The position numbers and the translations under genes are program-made. Below, in pieces: positions 47,601 to 59,740 of a stretch of DNA of 64,000 nucleotides. Under the pieces are notes generated by a model. It was not told the DNA's origin and did not search any database. It worked only from the letters and a program-made list of their open reading frames with translations. This stretch comes from Flabesymbios commensalis (taxonomy: Eukaryota > Annelida > Polychaeta > Terebellida > Flabelligeridae), in contig OZ024902.1 in NCBI GenBank assembly GCA_964017125.1, forward strand, positions 38,243,836 to 38,307,835, written 5' to 3'. The stretch's first letter is position 1, and every line of letters starts with the position of its first letter.

Positions 47601-50600
47601 CGTGTTGTTTGAAGGTCAGACATGTTTTCGGCAGACACAGGATTATACTGCTGTAAATATTACAGCTCAAACACTTCTTTACTTGAAGGATGATTTCTTT
47701 TTAGACTTGCATAAACATCATTGCTGTAATTTATTGTTCAGATAAACATTGACTAGGCTGAACAGCATAGTAGACAGCAGGGCCGAAGAGTCAGCTGTAA
47801 TGCATGTCCCCATGCAAATCTTTTCTGCTCTGCAAATCAAAAAGGCAGTAACCTCTCACTTGAAAAGTGAGCAATTACTGCCTTTTGTCTTTGCAGAACA
47901 GTGCTGGACACATGGCCAGATGGTAAGACTACAAAATTACATAATGGTCCATGACTCCGGGAGATAAACAACACGTACTCACCTGACATCCTCCAGAAAT
48001 TTTTCCAGCTCTAATGTCTGCGCCTGCTTTATTCTATTTGAAAGAAACATGTATCAAATTTTGTTATTAACATCTCAGGTCCTCAATTTGATTTAAAATA
48101 AAATATGTATTTAAAAAAAACTTGTAATACAATAGTTAATATTAATACTATATTGGTAGAGGTATTACATATATACATATTTAGGGACACTGACGACAGT
48201 ACTAATATACATGTGTACTTAGCGGCAAGACATCTAGGTTAGATTCAAGCAAGTAATCCAACAATATAGATATAATCAGATACCAGGCAACGAAAGTTTG
48301 ATCTTTAAATCATAGAACACTGAGATAGTAGTAAATTGTACTAAATTTGGAGCGAGTGTTTGAAACTGATGATGTTTTGACTTGCTTCTGCAAGCCTTGA
48401 TCACATACTGATGTCCTGGCGCTGGAATGTGATCAAGGCTTGCCAAAGCAAGTTGAAATGTCATAAGTTTCAAACACTCGTTCCAAAGTTAGTACAATTT
48501 ACTACTAACTTATTGATTCTTGAAACATATTTTCAACATAGGAAATTGGTCCAGAAAATAGGAGCCAGTAGGTACTTATTTTCATTCATGTTGTATATTT
48601 ATATATTTATATCAAACATTAATATAGATGACATATCATATTTACTATAGGATGTGCTCCACAACATATTTCTGCAAGCAATAGAATATTCATTTATTTG
48701 ACTTACGTGAACTGGGGAGCTTCACCTCCACGAAGTGGTATATTTGCTAGGACTTTGTTTGGATCACAATTTGACTGGTAAGCTTCATCTGTCATAGACT
48801 CTGGCAAAACATCTGTGTACAGATAAAATGTTCTAAATTTTAAAGATCACATTTTTATTTATGCATGTAATTGAAATTAAAGATTCATTACATTGACAAA
48901 ATTGTTTGCCTAACCAGATCTTTGCCACTTGGTTTTGTTTCACTAAAACCAAGTGGCAGATACACCCTTTCATATCCAAGGAGACGGTTTATTGATATAT
49001 TTATTCCCAAAGCTCTCGCTGTTATAAACTATTCATGAGAGTTTGTTATCCTAGCAAGCACAAAACATTTGTCTAACATTTGTTAGATGTTGGGCTGATG
49101 TTGTACAAATGTTTTGTGTTTGCAGGGATATTTCCTATTTATTCACACGTTTATCTAAATAAAATGATTATTTCTATTTACATATACATTACATATGTAA
49201 ATCCTGTTTAGCTACATGCTCAAATGTGCAAACACAAGTATTTACGCTTCTTAAATGCCAGAAAATACAGTAAATCCAATATTTACACTTATATGGCATC
49301 TTAGCCAAACTGCTAATATTACACTGCCACCTATCATTTAAAAAAAAAATCATCTTCTCTGAATGTGACCTGATCTGTTGTAAGTCACACTTTGACAAAC
49401 GATGCTAGGGCCCTTAAAAGCTAAAATGACCTTGATTTGACATATTTTCAATTTTTACTTAAGTTTTTATTTTCATATAATTACTTTCGAATCCTAAGAT
49501 TATGTGGCATAGAAGTTGATGTAGGGTGGTGGAGGGTATTTTCGCGCAGAGAGTATTATCACGCACATCGTTTGTTTCTTACCCTAGTTCCTAAAGAGTT
49601 TTGTAAATGTTCATGTTGTTTTGATTTTCAGCTGTTGACAGGTGTTTTCATGCAGCATATATATAAATTGCTTCGTTTCGCGTCAAACGTTTTTTTTCAT
49701 CTTTTTTCAAGTCACAGAAAATGCAGATTTTTTCGTCTTCTAAAACTTGGGATCAGTAAAATTTCATTTTTTTATCATTTTTTGGCAGATGGTTTTAGCA
49801 GGTTGAAATAAAAACAGACATGTGCCGCAAGGAATCCTGGATCCTTTTGTAAACAAAATAAATGAAAAATATATGCAACATGTGTCTCCACGCTGTTACA
49901 CAATGCTGTGCGCGAAAATACCCTCACCTGCGCGAAAACTCCCCCAGAAACATAGGATATTGAAATATTCTATGCTCCCTATTCCGAATTGACCCAAAAG
50001 TATATTTTTCCAACGGGAAGTGGCTCAGGCATACCAATCTTAACCATACCACAATATTAATACGCGTGTATTCTGTGCACGCTGTGGGCCGCATTTGGTT
50101 AGATGCACGAAAACTACTGCAATGAAAAATGTTGAAAAAACAATATTTTTAAAATATCCGTTATTTAAATTTTAGTCTCAAATACACTGCAAAAGTTATA
50201 TTTGTTTTTATTCACATGCTACCATAAGTTACATGTTACAATAAATAGGAATTATTGATACAGAAAATACTGACGATAAAAAGTTCTGGCATCTACTTTT
50301 ACAGTTTACAAAATGTTAGAACTATATTATTTAAAAAATTGGATCAAAATGAATGCTTTTTTGATTTATTTTATTCTTAGAACTTCAAAGGCCATTTTCC
50401 CCAAATGACAATTTCACACTTTAGGTCATAAAGTATGCTACTTGTAACTGTACAAACTTACTGGCATTTTTAATAAAACTGTGAGCTGCAAGGAGTTTTA
50501 GGGAGTGTACTTCAAAAAGGACTGTGTGGAACAAAAGCTCTCGTGCTGTTGGACGACTTGCTTGGTTCTTCTCTAAACACTGTTTGATAAAATCCTGCAA

Positions 50601-53600
50601 AAAATAATAAATACTTTTAAAATGATCAGGCCCCTGATAAATTAACAAGGAAATGACAAAGTCATGATACCACATACACTTCCATTGTTGATTATGAATA
50701 CATATACCACAATATTTCACTTCCAAATAATGAGGTGTATATGAACCTTTTGAAGATCATCTTCCAGAGAATCAAGTGTTTTCTGAATACATTCCTCTGA
50801 GACATGATGTCCTGTATCACCATTACCAGTGATTTCCAATGCTGCCATCTAAAACAATAACAGCCACACTGAATAAACAAAGTCTTTCTTTTGTAAAGAA
50901 TCGAATGCCAATTTTATTAAATGTTATTAATCACATTAGTAGAAATTATTCTATTTGTGAAAAATTGAATTGTCGGTCATACATAATTAACTTTTTCAGA
51001 AAAAAAAGTTCAAACCTCCAATGCGCACATTCCGAAAGAATAAATGTCAACAGCTGTGGTGACAGGAGCATTGCCTGTAAAGAAAGCATAAAAGTAGTTT
51101 ATTTAGGCTGTCTGCCATATCTAACTATACTCTGCTAAGTCTTAACTAATTAAACATTTATAGCTGCATAATATAATTGGTGGAGACGTTTTTCTAAAAC
51201 AAATGGAGATGTGTCAGTATGTACATCAAATCATATGATTTGACACCATTTTAAAAAGACAAGCTTATGTTTTTTTTTAATAATAAATTAAAAATGTAGA
51301 ATTACCGGTCATCTATCGAACATATACATATAGATGCTTGAATGTGTTTATAATCAGATCAGGTGTCTAGTTAACATGTGTATGCCAATGTGTCAAAAAA
51401 AATCATTTCAAGAAATTAAGATGCACAATAATTGTGGTACCATGCACATGTAATAGTAATAATAACTAGAAATGTATTTTCGCTAAACATCTAAAATGAA
51501 TCTATCGCCTCCATCATTTGTTTTGATTGAGGCAATATACGTGAAAAAGTCAGAGTAACAGTTTTCTAGATAATGCTTATACAAGAACTACCGTCATTTT
51601 CATAGAAAATCAGTAAAAAACAACTGATTTTTTTTAATGTTGTGGCCACTAGCGAGGTAGGTGTCTATAAACAAAACAGCAAGTAATTCGAACAGACTGT
51701 CTGTGCTGTGGCTTAATGTGAGGCTAAAGTCATAGTCATTAGCCCCTCATTGAGGAGCCTGACACAAAAATGGACATTAGGTGAAGTCATTGCCATAATC
51801 GCAGGATAATTGTACATAGTGTTTCAAGAGAAATAGCCTGATCCTCCAAGATCATAGTAATTAAATACAAAATCACTACTGATCACAGCGTATTTACTTC
51901 CAGGTAGTACTAAATTAACTCTGAGATATATTTGTATAAACTATTGAGACCAAAGGGTTTTTTCAATTGGAAATCATCATAATTGTCTTAGTTAGCTCTT
52001 TCTGATTCATTTGAATCCCCATGTTATGGGTCTACAGCCATTATAAATATTTTTACTCCTTCAGTGGGGTGGATCAACTTTAGACGTTAGAATCTGACGT
52101 CTACAGATTATGACGTCTAAAGTCTATCCCCGCTCTGAAAGGGTTAAGTTATTTTAAAAAGGGATGACAGAGATACATGGTTATAAAGACAAATGGGTTC
52201 CTACTTCTGATGACTTTCTTGAGGTCGGGGATAACAATATTTATTTTGGTTCACACGCTGAAAGATTTAACTCCATGTAATTGCAATAATCAGTTGATGT
52301 AGTAAAAAGCAATTCATATAGTTTTAGTTTGATATATTGAACATTTTTTGTTTGATAAAATAAATGGTACATAAATGATTATTTTTGGAGGGCAAACCTG
52401 CATATTCAGGGGCGACATAATGCATATTACGAGCTTCTTCTCTGTATGTTTTCACATGACTGTATATCGCATCAGGAGCCACTGAAAAACATCAACAAAG
52501 ATAAAGTGTAAATCAGATTTGAGCCAACAAATATAAGTTAAACATAAGTACCAGAATTTTTTTTTCAAAGTATGATAAAAAGTGGTTGCTCGGAGAAAAA
52601 TATATGGAGTGGGGGGGGGGGGGTTTAAAGATGAAAATGAAAATTAATTCAACAGAGTCAGGCCTATATTTACATGAAAATATCTGTGCAGCATGAAACA
52701 TAGCATCCCAGAAAAAATAAAAATGCAGGGTCAGCATTTTTAATGGAGGGCCAGTAAAAAGTAACTGGCCATCCAGCTCTCCAGTAGGAATTTAATTTTT
52801 AACTCCTATTATTGATAAATTTTTTTAAAAATACCTGAGCCAATCTTCACCAGTCCATTATGTTGAATGAAAATTGTGTCTGTGGTGAGATTGCCATGAA
52901 TGATTGGTGGATGACATGAATGTAGATAACTGTAACATGGTGAAAATTTTTTTTAGCACAGGTAGAACATTTCACTTACATACATAAGTATAAATATTAT
53001 ATAAACTGCTATTTAATTTACTTAAATTTTCAACCATATGAGGTTGTGTCTCGCTGCTGAATCCACAACCTCAAGTGGTTGAAAATTACTCATATTTATT
53101 GATTTTTTTTAAACCTTGCTGTTTAAACACACATTTTGTTTCCAATAACATGAATTTAATCGGCTAACAAGAGGACTGAATTCCTATATCATCCCCCGCC
53201 ATAAATTAGGTTAGAGTTATTGCGGTCACAAATATTTAAAAAGTCGACTTGTGGTGGCAATTTTAAATTTCATTAAAATCACCTGCACAATATTTCTGAT
53301 TTCATTTTAAAAAAAAATAACATCCACATCCCCATGTTGCTAGGAATGTGATGTTAAAATTTGAAAAAAAAAATGACCAGACAAATTCGTTGAGTTTTCA
53401 CCCCCCCCCCCCCAAAAAATTAAAGTTGATGTGTGGTGGCCATTTTGAATTTCAGTAAAACCTTGAAAAAGTCACCTGCACATCTCCATATCATGAGAAA
53501 TGTGATAGTAAAATTTGAATAATTTCTGACTTTAAGTTTTAGAGTTTTTGCGCCCACAAATTTTTTAGAGTTGACCTCTGGCTGCCATTTTGAATTTTGG

Positions 53601-56600
53601 TAGCATCTCTAAAAAGTCACTTGCACATCCCCATGTTGCTAGGAATGTGATGGTAAAATTTCAAAAACAATTGACCAGTAGTTTTTGCGCCCACAAAAAA
53701 ACGTGACGTCGGACGCCATACGCCGGACAGAATCCTGGCACGACTAAAATCCCCCTACGGGCGGGGATAATAAAACCGACAATAGCAGGTAAAAGGTTAG
53801 GAAATGTGAGAAGGGTTGACAACAAAAAGTAAACTGTGTGACCCTGGGCTGAGACTGTGGTGCAGTTCATTATTCAAAGCCAATCTATTAAACAGAAACT
53901 GTTTATATTAACCTAACAGTTTGAGTGGTGCATACCCCAGTCAATGCCAGGTAGGGGAAGGTACTGCATGCTAGTAGTACATTGCTACTGCTATTTGCTC
54001 AGATGTGATGGCAGTGTGTAGTGTTCAGAATTGAAATAACTGAATCAAGAGACAGATTAACTACTTCCACTGCGACAGTCGTTGAGCCAATGTTGATTTA
54101 ATGATAGGCCAACGTAACAGTGTGAGACTGCAGCACAATGTTGGATGGACCTGGGGAAATATCTCTTGTTTTCTGCGCCCTGGCACCACATGTTGTGTAA
54201 ACCTACTTTGGCTGTCTTCTTCCCGAAAATTAGACTGTTAGCCCAACCATCTCAGCCCAACAAGGCTCTCAATAGGCCTACTCTATTGTGCATATGCCAT
54301 TAAAAATCAGTTTCCATCATGATTGATGTGTAACGTTAGGCCCTAATTTATTCATGTCAATGGCTATTTTTAATTAGGCAGTGTATGGCTAATCGTACGT
54401 GATTCTTTATAATGTACCTCTATGGGCAGCCGCGTTTACAAAATGACGGGCTCCCATTGACTCTCATTATAACTTTCCCATAAGAAAAGCTACTCCGTTT
54501 TAACCCTTTCCATGCCCAATAATTCAGCCCCTGCCAATTACTACAATGCCTAATTACTCTAGCATAATGGTTATTTTGGCTAAAAAAAAACTAATTAAGA
54601 TTCATCAGTAGGCCTACAGAACATCATTCATAGTGAACTCCCATATTTGCAGCTGGCAATGTATGGTGGGACGGGTTGGGGTTGCACTTTACTGGGGTTG
54701 AACGAAAAGGTCATGCCGAGGTCTTGTCAAGGTCATATGAAGGTCAATCTCGATAAAAACTACAACAAATTGCCATTTTATGCCTTCAAACTTGATTTAT
54801 GCGTGAGCTAAGTGTTATATATGACTGTAGTTGGATCATTCAGGGTCAAGCATTATTTCAGAAGGTGTCGCAAGTAGTTTAAAGGTACCCGAGGAGTACC
54901 CGAGTAGTGATAGCCCCTTCAGATTTGCCTAACTTTCACATTCGGATAAATTAACTATTCAATTCCCCCTTCTCCAGGACTAAAATTGAATGCCAAAAGT
55001 GACCAAATATAGTAGTGTTGAACTATTCCTTAAATTGCAACAAATTTACATATGACTGTGTGGAAAGGGTAACACGGGTTGGAGTCCCACTATACTGAGG
55101 TGGTGTGCAAAGGTCATTCCAAGGTCATATCAAGGTCAAACTCGATAAAAATACGAAAAATACCGTTTAATGCCTTCCAACTTTATTTATGCGTGAGCTA
55201 AGTAATATATATACATGACTGTAGTTGGATCATTCAGGGTCAAGCACTATTTCAGAAAGTCGGTGTCTTATGTAGTCCTAGGGTGATAACGGTACCTGAG
55301 GAGTGACATTTTTCGTGCGGTATGAGATTCCGAAAAGCATAGTCGTTGCGCTACCCGGGAGCTCTCATAACACATATTCAGAACAAGAGGTCACGCCAGT
55401 GAGACAGACGCTGAATATTGCTGACTAATGAGGCTGCAAACAGATCAGATTGGTTTCTCGCATTGAGGTTAAAATTACACGTCAACCAGAAAGAGTGCGA
55501 CGTGACCCAGACAGGCATATATATATAGCAGACATGAGATAACGACGAGACACGCAACAAACACAGCCGTAATTTGCACCAATGCTTGGTTAATGTTGGT
55601 GTAACGTCGCAGACGTTGGGCCAACATTAAACCAGCATCTGTTGAACGTATTGTGTTTGCTGCAAAGAGTGGATAAATCGACATTCTATACCCGCTATAT
55701 GAATAAGAGTAGCCCTACATAGGCCTATACTGTTGAGCTGTTGCTCACCTAGTTTTCTCTGGCATTGTGATTGTATGCAGGCGAACTGTTTAAATTCACT
55801 CCAAAACATCAACACCGCCACTGTTTTGTGAATCAACCCAACAAAATGCCCATACACGGCCAAACCAGAGCGTAGCAGTGGTCGGTACCCGCCAAACAGT
55901 CACCAGATGGCACTGTAGTACACGCCTATATTGTTTTGAAGCACGCTGGATGCATCGGGCCACACTTGGCGACTGTTCAGCATGCAGTGAATTAACTGTA
56001 AACTAGTATTGTAATCAGTATTAAAATTACCGGACACGGTCCGGGATAGGCATGGAAAGGGTTGATTATGTTTTATGTGAGAAGGCGACATTTGCATTTT
56101 TTTTAACTCAATAGGCCTATCACAACTTATAGCTCACTATAGAACTCACAACTCGATAGGCCTAGATATATTGAGATTGCAAAGTTATCGATATAATTAG
56201 TGAGTTAATAACTTGATATTGAGTTTAAAACAATAATAGCCTAATTTAAATGTCACTTCTGAGGCTTCGCATATATGGCTATGAGATTTATTAGGTCTAG
56301 CAGGACAAGGCTATGCATTGCCTGAGGGATGTTTTTAAAGTTTTCAGAACGTTTTCAGACTGCAGGCACCAGTAGGCCCTAGGCCTAAGTTTTTACTACA
56401 AATGAATTGTTTTTTTACTGGTTTAATGTTAGAGCATCGTCTACGAAGCTTGCCCAACATTAATGCCACATCGGGTGAATATTTGTCTTGTTGGGCAGTG
56501 GGTGGCCGATAGGCATATTATATAGGCCATATACATGTGTATTGGCCGGCCAGCAGAGACAAGACGTTGAATCAATGTTGGTTAAACGTTTTTTCAACGT

Positions 56601-59030
56601 CAACGTCTTCCCTTTTGTCAACTAAGTGTTGTTGGGTATGCCTCTGGGACAGACTAACCTAGCAAACACGCATACCGCTGGACCAAGCTCTGCCGCTGGA
56701 CAATCACATAGAGCCAGCATTGTTTCAATGGTGGCACACCGTCTACGACGCTGGCTTGGTTGGTATCAATGTGTTAGGTCAGGTCAAAGTGTATTGCTAA
56801 GGTCACGTGTGACGACACCTACCATAGCCCATGCATTGTAAGCCTGTACATGCCTGACATTGTATTACAGATGATGAATTGATGCGTCATTTATATTAGT
56901 GTTGATCTGATCACCTAAGCCAAAATCTCAAAATATGGGTTCGTGGTGCAACAAAAAAAGTTATTCTTAACACGCACATGGAGTTAGATATGTTCTCAAT
57001 TTGACAAATCTGTTATTGTCGTGAAATTAATCATACAGAAAACCACTAAGACCAACATCATCGAAAGAGTAGAGCAAAAGCTCTACTAAAAATGATATAT
57101 ATTTTTAATTCAACATGGTTGGAATATTCAACTAACCTTAGCGCTGACAGAATCTGTGTGCACCATCTTTTCCAAGCCTTAAACAAAAATAATTAATATT
57201 TAGTGACAAACATTATTTATCAAAAATCAATTTTGCAGCTGGAGCATCATAAGTGTCATCACCACTCTTTCGAATCTTTGAAGTTCAGGTGAAAACTTGA
57301 CTTTTTCACACAGATGAAATTATGTCTCACAAGTGAAAGTGTGTATTTAATCACATTTATTTATTATATATTGATATTTATTTACTTTCAGACCAGATAT
57401 TTTCAATTCTTACACAGATTGCACTCCTCAAGAACAATTATTTAGTCTGCTAATAAAAAAGAATAAAAATTATCAGTCATGATTGGCACGTAACCCTTTT
57501 TTTGCAAAGTTATCTGATTTAAATTTTCGACCACTTGGAAGTTGTGTTTCACTAGTGCGTCAGTCCGCCAGGGCTCGAATTTCGAATCCTGTGTCTGGAG
57601 GACAGTGTCATCTTATCCATCTCGCCATCCTCAGGAGGTTCTCCTGGCCTAGTTTAGCCTATATGTGCACAAAGGTGGCCTAAAGCCCGATTCATTTCAT
57701 TTTTTTACTAGTGCGTCCATAACTTCAAGTGGGTGAATTTACTCAATCTTTGTATAATTTGATACCAAAAAATTGAAAATATTTAGGTTGAAAAAAATAT
57801 ATATTCACAATGACAGTAATTTAATCTGCTAATTAAAGCATAGAAATGATTATAGTCATGCGTTAAAAGTTACTTCAGCAATGTCTTGTATGTATTTAAA
57901 AAATACTTATTGTGGCCACAACTAGAAGTGAACTATAAAAAGCTATTACAAGTCAACCCAAAAGCTGACCTCTTGGATGAAACATTTCAACCAAGCGGTC
58001 AACAGACAAAGTCTGGGATAGTTTTAAAAAAGATTGCTGCAATTGAGCAGGATATAAAAGGGTTAGGACATAAATCTTGACATTACATTTACATTCACTG
58101 TTTCTGAAGTCCCAGTGGTATGGCATGAAGTATAAGGAAGCACAAGTTTATAGATATAGTCACAATTCAGAAAACAAAAATGAGGCAGTGGTGGATAGAT
58201 CTAAAAAAGTCACCTTTGGCGTCTTATTGTTCTTCTTTGTTTTCTTTAAAAACTGTTTCAGTGAACCCGAAGACATGTATTCAGTGATAAAAATAACCTT
58301 AAAAATATAAAAGACAAATTATATATGGTAACAGTACCCAATTGATAACAAAGTCTATTCTATGTCTATGATTAACAAATATTATATAAAATAACATATT
58401 GAGGTTAGATAACAGATTATTTAATTTACATATTTTCAATCCAGTGTTTTATATAGCCTTGTCTAACATGGTATCGAGCCATGCTGCCCTTTCTCAGTGC
58501 CATGCTGACATTTGGCTGCATTATCCTTATGTTGCCTTTCCAATATCTTGAAGGCGCCATGACGTGTTAGATATACATGTATCACCATTCCATACCAAAC
58601 CTGACACTGGCTCAATTAAGCAAGTGTAAAAGTCCTTGAACATTCTCAGTCACTAGTGCTGTGCATTTACACCTGTGTCAAGGTGTGCACATAGCGGTTA
58701 TAACTAGAGATGCTGAAACTGATGTTCCTAGGCTATGTTTATAAATCTCAATTGGGGAAATAGTCAACATATAGCAGTTTCAATAAAAATTAGAGCAATC
58801 ACAAATATCTCCCAATTCATAGTACAGATCAGTATGTATTTGACCAGGCTTTACTACTTATTACATTATACTAAATCTATATACAGTATGTACAACAGAA
58901 ATTGAACATGTTGCAGGGAATAACTCACCCTTGGTCTATCAATTTGTGTATCTGTCCAGTATTTGTGAAATTTAACAATGTTTGCATGTTCCAATTGGAT
59001 AAGGTTGTCAAACACCTGCTTAATCTTCTC
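44636..59030 (-). CDS. NRBP1: Nuclear receptor-binding protein (NRBP/Madm) pseudokinase, 3' thirteen exons; N-terminus not in view
   Basis: NRBP is a cytoplasmic pseudokinase adaptor. Exons in transcript order, all on the minus strand: 59030-58929, 58297-58214, 57177-57137, 52929-52835, 52481-52398, 51074-51016, 50848-50747, 50594-50462, 48812-48707, 48033-47983, 46893-46704, 45583-45464, 44731-44636 (stop included). They sum to 1263 nt (420 aa), open throughout, with GT-AG junctions and matching phases. Diagnostic stretches are VFDNLIQLEHANIVKFH, VIFITEYMSSGSLKQFL, AWKRWCTQILSAL, TAVDIYSFGMCALE, RPTARELLFH and LLRMDDKMNRQLTCE. Human NRBP1 is 535 aa, so about 110 N-terminal residues lie upstream; I found no matching exon between 59031 and 64000. 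One NRBP gene is typical of invertebrates (Drosophila Madm), while vertebrates have NRBP1 and NRBP2. The symbol follows human usage. Confidence 0.95.
45765..46260. repeat. Tandem repeat, ~178-bp units, in an NRBP intron
   Basis: ATGAAAACAATCYAGCAAAC recurs at about 45893 and 46069, within 'gatatcgcccg...aataaaggcc...aaaggtcataac' units. The right edge is an inverted AGCTCCCTCCGTCTCACC, like the start of the 23803 block. Confidence 0.65.
46966..47127 (+). mobile_element. TTAA-type MITE abutting another element's end
   Basis: GGG-TTAA-CCC at 46959-46968: one TTAA serves as the right edge of a remnant (CCCCGCACTGAAAGGG) and the left edge of this copy. The right end is GGCAAGGG-TTAA at 47131. 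NRBP intron. Confidence 0.75.
47825..47900. ncRNA. Long hairpin, microRNA-precursor-like or small MITE (uncertain)
   Basis: CTGCAAATCAAAAAGGCAGT pairs with ACTGCCTTTTGTCTTTGCAG around a CTCACTTGAAAAGTGAG tip, a stem of about 32 bp with few bulges. It is a single copy in this window, in an NRBP intron. The shape fits a miRNA precursor, but the tip is itself a perfect palindrome, which favours a small foldback. No known miRNA seed is claimed. Confidence 0.3.
48327..48506. mobile_element. 180-bp foldback element in an NRBP intron
   Basis: AGTAGTAAATTGTACT at the left and its exact complement at the right. Inner arms GAGTGTTTGAAACT / AGTTTCAAACACTC and GCAAGCCTTGATCACAT / ATGTGATCAAGGCTTGC continue the pairing. 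Confidence 0.85.
49051..49127. mobile_element. Short CCCAGCAAACAC-type MITE
   Basis: CTAGCAAGCACAAAACATTTG / CAAATGTTTTGTGTTTGCAGGG; 77 bp with the core shortened to TTAGATGTTGGGCTGATG. Confidence 0.75.
49531..49945. mobile_element. Possible element with inverted GAGGGTATTTTCGCGCA ends
   Basis: GGAGGGTATTTTCGCGCAG at about 49532 and GCGCGAAAATACCCTC at about 49912 are inverted; TCACGCACAT and GCACGAAAACT words also occur. No coding frame is recognised in between. Confidence 0.45.
51950..52143 (-). mobile_element. Inverted piggyBac-like MITE, AATCTGACGTCT subtype
   Basis: CCCCGCTCTGAAAGGG-TTAA at the right; the hairpin AGACGTTAGAATCTGACGTC... is at about 52081-52125. The other end lacks TTAA. 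Confidence 0.72.
52835..52929 (-). other. NRBP1: NRBP exon with degenerate catalytic loop (HGN for HRD)
   Basis: This exon reads YLHSC-HPPIIHGNLTTDTIF-IQHNGLVKIGS. The kinase HRD triad is HGN and the DFG position is IGS, exactly the degeneracy of known NRBP proteins, so catalytic activity is not expected. It is followed in the gene by a 352-bp intron and preceded by a 4.2-kb intron that holds most of a long repeat. Confidence 0.9.
53019..53165 (+). mobile_element. MITE fragment with CCATATGAGGTTGTG hairpin
   Basis: TTTTCAACCATATGAGGTTG ... CACAACCTCAAGTGGTTG; same wording downstream as at 4443 (CATTTTGTTTCCAATA). Confidence 0.55.
53166..53770 (-). repeat. Tandem family R2, inverted copy in an NRBP intron
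   Basis: Runs from TAACAAGAGGACTGAATTCC to ATCCCCCTACGGGCGGGG, the complement of the R2 ends. It is shorter than the plus copies, with about five half-units. Confidence 0.8.
53836..57092 (+). repeat. Long dispersed repeat R5, copy B (3.3 kb) in NRBP intron
   Basis: Collinear with 37699-39235 on both sides of an extra segment at about 54145-56130. The extra segment contains a ~390-bp direct duplication (GACTGTAGTTGGATCATTC at 54823 and 55217). The 3' hairpin is TAGAGCAAAAGCTCTA then CTAAAA. Whether B has gained or A has lost the 2-kb segment cannot be told from two copies. Confidence 0.75.
55554..55663. mobile_element. CCCAGCAAACAC-type MITE inside R5 copy B
   Basis: GCAACAAACACAGCCGTAA ... 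CAACGTCGCAGACG-TTGGGCCAACATT ... TTGTGTTTGCTGC. Confidence 0.65.
57511..57780 (+). mobile_element. CACTTGGAAGTTGTG hairpin MITE split by a SINE
   Basis: CCACTTGGAAGTTGTGTTTC before the SINE and ATAACTTCAAGTGGGTGA after it form the two hairpin arms. The left TTAA is not evident. Confidence 0.6.
57562..57706 (+). mobile_element. 5'-truncated SINE copy in the loop of a MITE hairpin
   Basis: Begins in tRNA-like unit 2 (CGCCAGGGCTCGAATTTCG) and ends TTCATTTCATTTTTTT. Perfect 11-bp target-site duplication ACTAGTGCGTC at 57551-57561 and 57707-57717. 5' truncation with a duplication indicates target-primed reverse transcription. Confidence 0.9.
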
Positions 59031-59097
59031 CTGCAGAAAAAAATATATCAGAATTAGGTAAGATATGGTACATATCAATTGATGCTATTCATTTTTT

Positions 59098-59440
59098 AAG
59101 GGCAAACATCAACATGCTTGTTCCAACTGTACATATACATACATGTATGCTGTAGAATTCAAAAGGTTACAACAGAATGCTGAAATGATCATATACAATG
59201 CTCATATTTAATGACCCTTGAAAATGTACTGGGTCTGGCTGTGAAGAATGAAGTGTAATTTCAATGTTTTAAGGGCATACATCAACATGCTTCCAATTGT
59301 ACATAATTTACATACATGTATATGCTGTAGAAATTAAAAGGTTAGCATAGGATGCTGAAATGATCATACATAATGCTCATATTGAATGGCCCTTGTGTCT
59401 GGCTGTCAAGAATAAAGTATGATTTCAATTGGGAAATTTC
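59098..59440. repeat. Tandem duplication, ~173-bp unit
   Basis: AAGGGCAAACATCAACATGC at 59098 and AAGGGCATACATCAACATGC at 59271 begin two collinear segments, both ending GTCTGGCTGTSAAGAATRAAGT. The duplication lies just upstream of the first visible NRBP exon. Confidence 0.85.
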
Positions 59441-59740
59441 ACAGAGATAATTACCTTGCCAACTTGGAGAATTACATGAAATTACAATCTTCAATCTTGG
59501 ATAATATGAAGGAGAAAGAAATCAGATGTGAAAATAAAAGTGTCGGCCTTGATCTAATTTTCACCAGATTTATGCTTATGTATGATCTACTCTGAGCTAT
59601 TAGCAAAACACACATGTGGTATACCTTTCACATCGATTCTCCAATATTAATGCTGAGTAAGAATCGAGTATCCAAAAAATAGAAGTCAAAGTGGTCATAT
59701 ACCATGTATACACTGTAACTCCTAGAACAATCTTTTTTAA

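Noticed and set aside
49437-49811. 124-residue open frame in an NRBP intron
   Set aside because: Phenylalanine-rich translation of AT-rich DNA with no recognisable family, opposite in strand to the gene, and overlapping a possible MITE.
37699-57092. R5 copies as long terminal repeats of one big element
   Set aside because: They lie 16 kb apart with many NRBP exons between them, lack TG...CA ends, and no retroviral-type genes lie between. They are independent dispersed copies.
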